Assembly: GCA_044227985.1 (NCBI GenBank)
Contig: JBGAVT010000024.1
Coordinates: 1-11,278, forward strand
Length of the DNA: 11,278 nt
DNA from: CAZUNB01 sp044227985
GTDB taxonomy: Bacteria > Patescibacteriota > Saccharimonadia > Saccharimonadales > JAGPDM01
Reading direction: 5' to 3'
A program made the position numbers and the translations under genes. The notes under the pieces were generated by a model. It was given only the letters and a program-made list of their open reading frames with translations. It did not search any database and was not told the DNA's origin. Below, in pieces: positions 6,497 through 10,902 of the stretch (positions are counted from its first letter, which is position 1; each line of letters starts with the position of its first letter).

Positions 6497-6502
6497 CCTC
6501 CC
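6497..6502 (-). promoter_or_regulatory. Shine-Dalgarno of thiY inside the TPP aptamer
   Basis: On the minus strand GGGAGG (6502-6497) lies 4 bases before ATG 6492. Its GGGA part is also the 3' end of the conserved aptamer stretch CGAAGGGA, so TPP binding and ribosome binding compete directly. It decides the start at 6492 over the upstream ATG. Confidence 0.8.
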
Positions 6503-6585
6503 TTCGTCGGCATTACCCGAACAGGTTCATAGGGTTATCCGAGTGTCTCGGAAATCTCAGCCAGCAAATGCTAGCTCCCCCGTTG
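6497..6585 (-). promoter_or_regulatory. TPP riboswitch (thi-box) controlling thiYZX-thiN
   Basis: The minus-strand RNA carries the class consensus in order: GGGGGAGC, then a 7-bp helix AGCTAGC/GCTGGCT (6576-6570 and 6565-6559), the invariant CTGAGA, an optional hairpin TCCGAG/CTCGGA (6552-6547 and 6543-6538), ACCC at 6535-6532, GAACCTG, GGGTAATGCCG, and finally CGAAGGGA. CTGAGA binds the pyrimidine ring and TAATGCC with its surroundings binds the pyrophosphate through Mg ions. The CCC at 6534-6532 can pair with GGG at 6502-6500, which is part of the thiY Shine-Dalgarno. No T-run terminator lies between aptamer and gene, so control is most likely on translation, with TPP turning the operon off. 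I see no long outer P1 helix. Confidence 0.95.
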
Positions 6586-6600
6586 TTAATATGTGAATTG

Positions 6601-6628
6601 ATTGTAGCAAACAAACAGGGTTTTACAA
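6601..6628 (-). promoter_or_regulatory. Promoter of the thi operon
   Basis: On the minus strand TTGTAA (6628-6623) and TACAAT (6606-6601) are 16 bases apart, with an extended -10 TGC before TACAAT. The predicted transcription start near 6594 gives a leader of about 100 bases that holds the TPP riboswitch. The -35 overlaps the stop codon of the HAD gene upstream. Confidence 0.72.
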
Positions 6629-7261
6629 GCTCGCGATTATTTCAGGGAGCTGCGTGTGTGAATCTGCAAAAGCAATTGCACCTTCAAAGTCATGGTTTCG
6701 GGTGAAGTCATTGCGTAGGATTATACAGTCAATCCCTGCGGCAATCGCTGAACCTAATCCGCGAGCAGAGTCCTCAACCACAACTGCGCTCTCTGGTTGT
6801 ATGTTGAAACGATTTAGAGCTAGTCGGTACGGTTCTGGATCAGGTTTTGTCCGATCATAGTCTTCCCGATTTAAAACAAAATCCATATATTTTAGAAAAC
6901 TAGTATTTTTATGAATTACTTTAAAATCTTGACGAGGACTGGCAGTCACGATTGCCATTGAGTAGTCTTCTGCAAGTTTCGCAACAATTTCCTCAGCTCC
7001 TTCGATAGCATAATTCTCAGTCATGAGTAATGTTTGGTATCGATCGATTCGTCTTCTGTGTAATTCATTGATATCTGTTTGAGAAAATTCGTGTGTCCGC
7101 AGAATATCGGTTAAGCCATACCCGTATGTCATCATTTGGTCGCTATCGCGAGTGGTGTGTTCTATGCCGACAGATTCGAGTATTTCGCGGTTCGCTTGAT
7201 AATACAGTGGCTCTGAATTGATCAATACGCCGTCATTATCCCAGAGAATATATCGTTTCAT
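6623..7261 (-). CDS. HAD-superfamily hydrolase, subfamily IA (phosphatase or beta-phosphoglucomutase-like)
   Basis: This 212-residue protein is a HAD hydrolase with a helical cap (about 14-85). Motif I is DNDGV at 8-12, with nucleophile Asp8 and acid/base Asp10; motif II is IVTAS at 104-108; motif III Lys139 is in KPDPEPY; motif IV is VEDSARG at 162-168 with metal ligands Glu163 and Asp164. The pattern resembles YcjU/CbbY/beta-phosphoglucomutase and phosphatases of nucleotides or sugars; the true substrate cannot be read from sequence. A GTG six bases upstream is in frame, but a -10 element (7274-7269) ends 7 bases before ATG 7261, making 7261 the natural start of a leaderless mRNA. No Shine-Dalgarno is present. 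It follows the YdfG-like gene by 35 bases and could also be read with it. Confidence 0.9.
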   Translation of the reverse strand: MKRYILWDNDGVLINSEPLYYQANREILESVGIEHTTRDSDQMMTYGYGLTDILRTHEFSQTDINELHRRRIDRYQTLLMTENYAIEGAEEIVAKLAEDYSMAIVTASPRQDFKVIHKNTSFLKYMDFVLNREDYDRTKPDPEPYRLALNRFNIQPESAVVVEDSARGLGSAIAAGIDCIILRNDFTRNHDFEGAIAFADSHTQLPEIIASL

Positions 7262-7268
7262 TATCACT

Positions 7269-7296
7269 ATAATAGCAAATCAGAAAAAGTTGCTAA
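7269..7296 (-). promoter_or_regulatory. Candidate leaderless promoter of the HAD gene
   Basis: On the minus strand TTAGCA (7296-7291) and TATTAT (7274-7269) are 16 bases apart, and TGC before TATTAT gives an extended -10. The predicted +1 falls on or next to the ATG at 7261. It sits in the short gap after the YdfG-like gene. Confidence 0.5.
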
Positions 7297-8049
7297 TTAA
7301 CCTTTGGATATTTGTAGTCCTGCTTGTGTCTGTTGAGTCGGCATGATTTCAATGTTATCAATGTTGACATGCTCTGGCAGATTTACAATCCAGACAATTG
7401 TATCGGCGATATCTGAACCAGTCAGTGGGTTCCAGCCGTTATATACTGATTCGGCTTTGTCGACATCACCTTTGAATCGGACATTAGAAAATTCAGTTTC
7501 GGCGACTGCGCCAGGCTCTATATTATTGACCCGGATATTATAACCATGCAAATCAATGCGTAAATTTCGTGAAAAATGTCTGACGAATGCTTTGGTTGCA
7601 CCATAAACATTTCCGCCGGGATAGGGCACTTCACCAGAAACTGAACCAAGATTTATAATTTGACCCTTTCCATTTCTCCTCATCATTTTAGCTGCAAATT
7701 GAGCAATATATACAAGGCCCTTGTTGTTCGTGTCGATCATCGTGTCCCAGTCATCTAGGCTTATGTCGGGAATTTTATCGGAGCCTAGTGCCAGGCCAGC
7801 GTTGTTTATGACGACGTCAATGTTTCTAAACTCTTCTGGTAGATCCATGAATAATCTCTCAACCTCGTCACGTTTGCTAATGTCGGCAACACGATAATCA
7901 GCATTCTCACCGAGTTCATCGGTGATGGTTTTGAGTTGTTCTTCACGACGAGCAACCAGCAATATTTTATTGCCTTGGGCGTGGAGTTTTCTCGCAGCTG
8001 ATTCGCCAAATCCAGCGCTTGCTCCAGTTATTAATATTGTTTTAGTCAT
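7297..8049 (-). CDS. ydfG: YdfG-like NADP-dependent SDR (3-hydroxy acid dehydrogenase family)
   Basis: This 250-residue protein closely follows E. coli YdfG (248 residues), which oxidises L-allo-threonine, serine and 3-hydroxy acids and reduces malonic semialdehyde with NADP(H). Visible landmarks are TGASAGFG at 8-15, ARR at 33-35 (NADP preference), NNAGLALG at 82-89, WDTMIDTNNKGLVY at 101-114, Ser136, Tyr149 and Lys153 in GNVYGATKAFVRHFS, IEPG at 177-180, and TEFSNVRFKGD at 185-195. All match the subfamily over its whole length, including LPEHVNI and the C-terminal MP..Q. It overlaps the ATP-grasp gene by 8 bp (ATGACTAA) and lacks a Shine-Dalgarno, so the two are translated together. The name is by resemblance; the physiological substrate here is not known. 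Confidence 0.93.
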   Translation of the reverse strand: MTKTILITGASAGFGESAARKLHAQGNKILLVARREEQLKTITDELGENADYRVADISKRDEVERLFMDLPEEFRNIDVVINNAGLALGSDKIPDISLDDWDTMIDTNNKGLVYIAQFAAKMMRRNGKGQIINLGSVSGEVPYPGGNVYGATKAFVRHFSRNLRIDLHGYNIRVNNIEPGAVAETEFSNVRFKGDVDKAESVYNGWNPLTGSDIADTIVWIVNLPEHVNIDNIEIMPTQQTQAGLQISKG

Positions 8050-9364
8050 GGAATGGTTCTACTTCTATCTCTATTGTCTTTCTTATTATATCAATATCTT
8101 TTTCCAATTCAAATTTGTCGGCATTAGCCAGCACCCCGTGGACAACATAAAATCCACCATTAGACGAGAAAAATGCTTTTTCTCCGTTCGCAATATATTG
8201 TTTAAGCCAGATAACTGATTGTAGGGATTTTACCTTTTCAATACCGTGCACGTTTATAATATTTCCTTCTTGCTTAGTGTGAATGTTAATTGCAGCTGCA
8301 TACTGTTTTGCTCTACAATTCGTGCTTACTTCCAAATTGAGGTTACTTCGTAGATAATTCAAGTAATGATCGATTCCATATGCTTCACGATATAAGTCCT
8401 CTCGGTAGCCTCCCATACGAGCTGCAACTTCAATAATTTTCCACCCAGAATTAGTTTTATACATTTCTACGTGAGCTAGTGATGATTTTAGCCCTAATGC
8501 ATAAATCGCTTGTTCGGCAGCCTTGTTTGCCATAGTAATCTCATTATCATCTAAATCATGTGCCGATGAGCGAATCGCTCCAGCAAAACTTTCTCCACCA
8601 AGGGCATGGTAGGTGAGAACTTTTATCGGTGGTAAAAAGTTAATTTCACCAAAATCGTTGACGTAGAGATCGATCGAAAACATTTCACCCTTGATAAATT
8701 CTTCAATTAACATCACATGAGAACCTCTACCGTGATATTCATCATAGATTTCTTCTATCTTTTCAAAAGCATTTTTTATCGATTCTTGTACCGATACTTT
8801 ATCATTACATTTTTTTACTAATTGCGAACCATCTAGTCCGGCAGGTTTGATTATTACAGGAAATTTCATTTGATTAAGAATACTGTCAATCAATTTTTCG
8901 TCATATTCGCTGATGGCAAAGTATTGTGGAACCAGAGAAGGATTAAATTCATGAAGTCTGTCTCTCATAATATTTTTTTGAGAAGCAGCTTGAAGTGACT
9001 CGCTACTCGGTACTGATATGTATGGCAAGAAAGGAGCAGCTTTTTGTAGAAATTTAATGTCCCATTCGTAGCGACAACAATATGTTAGAAGTCTTGGTAG
9101 GTATGGTTTCAATGCTAGCCTAACACTCAACGGATTATTAAAATCGCAAATAACTTCCTTGAAAAAACCAGTCTTATCAGCAACTCTGTTTTTATAATCT
9201 ACGAAAGTTTCATCTATCAAAACAATGCCGTATAATTTTCTTTTAATTTGAGATGAAAGTTTTGTAGTCGCTTTCACTAATCCAGCTTCAACATCGTTTA
9301 TAGCAAGAACTATGTCTTTCTCACTCATGTCTATAATGGATCTAGGAGTAATGTTTTTATTCAT
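8042..9364 (-). CDS. ATP-grasp domain ligase (carboxylate-amine ligase type)
   Basis: This 440-residue enzyme has an N-terminal Rossmann-like part (about 1-125) and an ATP-grasp domain that should activate a carboxylate as acyl phosphate and join it to an amine or thiol. Lys130 is in the lid start (QKNIMRDRL). Lys173 is in FPVIIKPAGLDGSQLV, the hinge is LIEEFIKGEMFSIDLYV at about 219-235, Glu300 is in AHVEMYKTN, and Glu312 with Arg316 are in IIEVAARMGG (310-319), the metal-binding block. The general layout resembles L-amino-acid ligases (BacD/RizA-like), carnosine synthase-like and PurK/PurT-like enzymes; no amino-acid-specific motif settles it. A near-perfect promoter places +1 at the ATG, and there is no Shine-Dalgarno. 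It overlaps the YdfG-like SDR, which suggests a two-step pathway. Confidence 0.88.
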   Translation of the reverse strand: MNKNITPRSIIDMSEKDIVLAINDVEAGLVKATTKLSSQIKRKLYGIVLIDETFVDYKNRVADKTGFFKEVICDFNNPLSVRLALKPYLPRLLTYCCRYEWDIKFLQKAAPFLPYISVPSSESLQAASQKNIMRDRLHEFNPSLVPQYFAISEYDEKLIDSILNQMKFPVIIKPAGLDGSQLVKKCNDKVSVQESIKNAFEKIEEIYDEYHGRGSHVMLIEEFIKGEMFSIDLYVNDFGEINFLPPIKVLTYHALGGESFAGAIRSSAHDLDDNEITMANKAAEQAIYALGLKSSLAHVEMYKTNSGWKIIEVAARMGGYREDLYREAYGIDHYLNYLRSNLNLEVSTNCRAKQYAAAINIHTKQEGNIINVHGIEKVKSLQSVIWLKQYIANGEKAFFSSNGGFYVVHGVLANADKFELEKDIDIIRKTIEIEVEPFHD

Positions 9365-9370
9365 ATAAAT

Positions 9371-9398
9371 ATTTAAGATTCGATAATACGCTTGTCAA
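9371..9398 (-). promoter_or_regulatory. Leaderless promoter of the ATP-grasp operon
   Basis: On the minus strand a perfect -35 TTGACA (9398-9393) is followed after 16 bases by TTAAAT (9376-9371). Six bases later is ATG 9364, where transcription is expected to begin. A variant reading uses TAAATA at 17 bases. No Shine-Dalgarno lies between. Confidence 0.65.
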
Positions 9399-9422
9399 AT
9401 ACTAAAATCAATAAAAAATTGC

Positions 9423-9461
9423 AAAATAAAAACGTCCCGGTCTGCGGAGAAGCCAGGACGT
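9423..9461 (-). terminator. Minus-strand intrinsic terminator upstream of the ATP-grasp promoter
   Basis: ACGTCC (9432-9437) pairs with GGACGT (9456-9461). After one C-A mismatch GG/CC and TCT/AGA add inner pairs around a GCGG loop. On the minus strand the stem is followed by TTTT-A-TTTT, a terminator tail; the plus strand has no T run. It must stop a minus-strand transcript that begins to its right, where no protein gene is seen. Confidence 0.72.
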
Positions 9462-9494
9462 AAATTATTTCGAATATCTTTCTAGAAATGTGCA

Positions 9495-9522
9495 AAATAC
9501 TAAATTGTACGAAATAGTATTT
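9495..9522. repeat. 8-bp hairpin in the noncoding region
   Basis: AAATACTA (9495-9502) and TAGTATTT (9515-9522) are exact inverted copies around a 12-base loop. It is one element of the candidate minus-strand RNA. Confidence 0.6.
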
Positions 9523-9526
9523 CGAC

Positions 9527-9548
9527 GTAAATCTTCCGCAAGATTTAC
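9527..9548. repeat. 9-bp perfect hairpin in the noncoding region
   Basis: GTAAATCTT (9527-9535) and AAGATTTAC (9540-9548) are exact inverted copies around a 4-base loop, CCGC on the plus strand and GCGG on the minus strand. No T run follows on either strand, so it is a structural element and not a terminator. Confidence 0.65.
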
Positions 9549-9768
9549 CCTCGTTTCTATACATTCTTTCCCTCGAATAAGTACAACTAAAGTTTTGACA
9601 CAATAATCGCTTTTTAATCGAATGTAATCCTCGAAAATTGACCGATGAAGGTAATTCTCTAAGACAAAAGATGAAAAAAGTAAGAACTTTCTCCGCTAAC
9701 GGCCAAAAAATCAAAAAGAAATTTTAAACCGTTAGTTTCGAAAAAACAGCCATTGCTGGCTACCTATC

Positions 9769-9797
9769 AATCTACACTCGAAACATTTTTAATTCAA
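9769..9797 (-). promoter_or_regulatory. Candidate promoter of the noncoding minus-strand transcript
   Basis: TTGAAT (9797-9792) and TAGATT (9774-9769) are 17 bases apart on the minus strand. The predicted +1 near 9762 coincides with the start of the small AGCCA-GCAA-TGGCT hairpin. Confidence 0.35.
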
Positions 9798-9816
9798 GTC
9801 ATAAGCATTTTAATCC

Positions 9817-9825
9817 TGTGGATAA
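9817..9825 (-). promoter_or_regulatory. Perfect DnaA-box 9-mer TTATCCACA
   Basis: The plus strand reads TGTGGATAA, the exact reverse complement of the consensus DnaA box. It lies three bases before the yerC -35. I found no second perfect or TTATNCACA-type copy in the window, so it is more likely a single regulatory or chance site than an origin. Confidence 0.4.
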
Positions 9826-9828
9826 GTA

Positions 9829-9857
9829 TTGACTTACGCACTTTACTTTGATAAAGT
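9829..9857 (+). promoter_or_regulatory. Leaderless promoter of yerC
   Basis: TTGACT (9829-9834) is followed after exactly 17 bases by TAAAGT (9852-9857). Six bases later is the ATG, at the expected +1. A TATAAT at 9857-9862 is stronger as a hexamer but has no -35 at normal spacing and would start transcription inside the gene. Confidence 0.55.
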
Positions 9858-9863
9858 ATAATA

Positions 9864-10190
9864 ATGAGCTTAAGTGATCCAACAATTTGGGATAATGAGA
9901 CGACAGAACAACTTGCTTCTGCTTTTTTAAGCATTAATAACAAGGCTCAGGCTGAAGCTTTCCTAAATGACATTTTAACTGAAGCTGAAATTAAAGAGTT
10001 TTCTAATCGTTTACGCGCTGCTCAGATGTTACGGAACGGAGACAGTTACGATGAAGTTCAGCTAGAAACCAAAATGAGCACTACCACAATTGCCCGTATC
10101 AGCAAATGGCTTAAAAAAGGCGGTGGTGGTTATGAACTCGTTCTCCGTCAAATTGAATCTAATAATATTTCTTATCAATCCCATATCTAG
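9864..10190 (+). CDS. yerC: YerC/YecD-type TrpR-family DNA-binding regulator
   Basis: This 108-residue, all-helical protein belongs to the TrpR-like YerC/YecD family. TEQLASAFLSINNKAQAEAF at 14-33 matches the N-terminal helices of the family, LTEAEIKEFSNRLRAAQMLR at 38-57 is its hallmark (YerC form EIQSLAQRLEVARMLREG), and SYDEVQLETKMSTTTIARIS at 61-80 is the helix-turn-helix, with the recognition helix at STTTIARISKWL. Such proteins bind palindromes as dimers; homologues have been proposed as histidine-responsive repressors (HisR) in Gram-positive bacteria, which fits hisS downstream, but the ligand here is unknown. There is no Shine-Dalgarno, and the promoter predicts a leaderless mRNA starting at this ATG. 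A strong terminator overlaps its stop codon. Confidence 0.9.
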   Translation: MSLSDPTIWDNETTEQLASAFLSINNKAQAEAFLNDILTEAEIKEFSNRLRAAQMLRNGDSYDEVQLETKMSTTTIARISKWLKKGGGGYELVLRQIESNNISYQSHI

Positions 10191-10245
10191 CCGATTGGCT
10201 TAGCTTTATATCTAGTTTTAGAAAAAGCTACCAATTGGCTTTTTG
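10189..10245 (+). terminator. Strong intrinsic terminator after yerC
   Basis: A 10-bp stem (AGCCGATTGG at 10189-10198 with CCAATTGGCT at 10231-10240, one G-U) continues after a two-base bulge with TAGCTTT/AAAGCTA (10201-10207 and 10224-10230), around a loop of about 16 bases, and ends in TTTTT. Its 5' arm begins in the yerC TAG. Confidence 0.88.
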
Positions 10246-10271
10246 TGTACATTGAATTGATTTAATATATT
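10243..10271 (+). promoter_or_regulatory. Candidate promoter of the unknown gene upstream of hisS
   Basis: TTGTGT (10243-10248) and TATATT (10266-10271) are 17 bases apart. The -35 overlaps the T run of the yerC terminator, and the -10 lies wholly inside a 16-bp perfect palindrome, so a dimeric protein bound there would block RNA polymerase. Confidence 0.5.
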
Positions 10272-10275
10272 AAAT
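10260..10275. promoter_or_regulatory. 16-bp perfect palindrome over the -10 box, candidate operator
   Basis: ATTTAATATATTAAAT is its own reverse complement and covers the predicted -10. It consists only of A and T, so chance is a real alternative. The neighbouring yerC product is the obvious candidate to bind it. Confidence 0.4.
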
Positions 10276-10331
10276 TTAAAAATGTGTGAGAAAAAATGAC
10301 AGAGAAAGAAATTTTAAATATTGATAAGCCT

Positions 10332-10336
10332 GGAGG
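10332..10336 (+). promoter_or_regulatory. Shine-Dalgarno GGAGG deciding the start of the unknown gene
   Basis: GGAGGTGA begins at 10332, and GGAGG ends 7 bases before ATG 10344. The alternative ATG at 10296 has no Shine-Dalgarno. Confidence 0.7.
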
Positions 10337-10343
10337 TGAAGAT

Positions 10344-10835
10344 ATGGTCAGTGTTCCCGTGTTTGCGATACCATCTGGAAAAGAAGGTAGATTCGCAAGA
10401 GTATTCTTGGAAGCCTACGGTGTTATTCCAGAAACCTTGGCAGATATTGAGGAAGATGGTCTCGAGCTAGTAAATACTCCGGATTTTAACATTTTAGTTA
10501 TGCCTGAAAATCAGATCAATGAGGCGGTAGCTAAAGGCGAAGCTGCCATGGCTCTTGTCCCCAATAGATTAGAAGCTCCATGGATATCGACGATGGTTCG
10601 TAATCTCGGCAAGGCAAGTCTAGTTGATCCATCTTTAGGTGAGGTGAACTGGTTTTTAGTTGAAAATTCTACGAAGATGAGAGAACAAGGAGCATTAGCT
10701 GCTTTTAACCGCTTTGCTCAAGAGTACATTTGGCTAAACCCTAATCGTTTCACTAGCGTAAAGCCAGGGAAAAGTTCCGACGGACTAGATAGTGCACATA
10801 ACCGCAACGTAGTGCCTATAAGATATGTAGCCTAG
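10344..10835 (+). CDS. Unrecognised protein with faint HisG / prephenate-dehydratase-like (PBP-II fold) features
   Basis: I do not recognise this 163-residue soluble protein with certainty. Its start VPVFAIPSGKEGRFARVFLE at 4-23 recalls both HisG (IALPKGRL..) and prephenate dehydratase (GPEGTFS..), and INEAVAKGEAAMALVPNRLE at 58-77 recalls HisG (V..G.ADLGIVG.D) and even more prephenate dehydratase (AVENGEADYGVVPIENS.EG). VNWFLVENS at 101-109 may match the FLV strand of the latter. The HisG PRPP-binding block and the catalytic TRF motif of dehydratase are absent and the protein is short, so it is probably a derived or regulatory relative. The start at 10344 has GGAGG 7 bases upstream; a longer form from 10296 would add 16 residues. 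It precedes hisS by 67 bases and has its own promoter. Confidence 0.78.
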   Translation: MVSVPVFAIPSGKEGRFARVFLEAYGVIPETLADIEEDGLELVNTPDFNILVMPENQINEAVAKGEAAMALVPNRLEAPWISTMVRNLGKASLVDPSLGEVNWFLVENSTKMREQGALAAFNRFAQEYIWLNPNRFTSVKPGKSSDGLDSAHNRNVVPIRYVA

Positions 10836-10840
10836 TCAAG

Positions 10841-10869
10841 TTTATAATGATGATCAGTAATTTATAATG
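10841..10869 (+). promoter_or_regulatory. Tandem TTTATAATG elements upstream of hisS
   Basis: TTTATAATG occurs at 10841-10849 and again at 10861-10869, exactly 20 bases apart, each containing a perfect -10 TATAAT (10843-10848 and 10863-10868). Neither has a good -35. A third -10-like TAAGAT (10890-10895) ends 7 bases before the hisS ATG. One or more probably drive hisS. Confidence 0.45.
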
Positions 10870-10902
10870 CATTAACAAGAATTATTAGTTAAGATTAGTA
10901 GT

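Larger units (their letters stand above)
9423..9763 (-). ncRNA. Candidate structured noncoding RNA or regulatory leader, about 340 nt, family unknown
   Basis: The 500-bp gap between the ATP-grasp gene and yerC holds no believable protein: the only longer reading frame runs through the terminator hairpin and has no family features. On the minus strand a -35/-10 pair (9797-9769) leads to a GCAA-capped hairpin AGCCA/TGGCT (9761-9748), a 7-bp CTAACGG/CCGTTAG pairing (9735-9729 with 9702-9696), a 9-bp perfect hairpin, an 8-bp hairpin, and the terminator. GCGGAGAA of this RNA (9696-9689) is complementary to TTCTCCGC within the terminator (9451-9444), so an antiterminator fold is possible. I do not see RNase P, tmRNA, SRP or T-box signatures. 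It may also be a leader of the ATP-grasp operon. Confidence 0.35.

Noticed and set aside
6334..6705. Plus-strand open frame of 123 codons across the TPP riboswitch
   Set aside because: It covers the riboswitch, the thi promoter and the ends of two minus-strand genes. It has no ribosome site or family resemblance.
9373..9714. Open reading frame of 113 codons on the minus strand in the intergenic region
   Set aside because: It runs through the terminator hairpin and the ATP-grasp promoter, has no Shine-Dalgarno, no recognisable family and an odd composition rich in Phe, Cys and Ser. It is best explained as chance in noncoding DNA.
9423..9763. RNase P RNA, tmRNA, SRP RNA or T-box in the noncoding region
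   Set aside because: I looked for the conserved cores (the P4-type AGTCCGG block, the tRNA-like TTCGA end with a tag frame, the GGAAGGAAGCAGCC loop, the T-box GGGTGG block) and found none.
9365..9863. Replication origin, because of AT-rich DNA, hairpins and a DnaA box
   Set aside because: Only one DnaA box is present, and neither dnaA nor dnaN is nearby.
10296..10343. Upstream ATG as the start of the gene before hisS
   Set aside because: It has no Shine-Dalgarno, whereas ATG 10344 has GGAGG at 7 bases. The longer form cannot be excluded.
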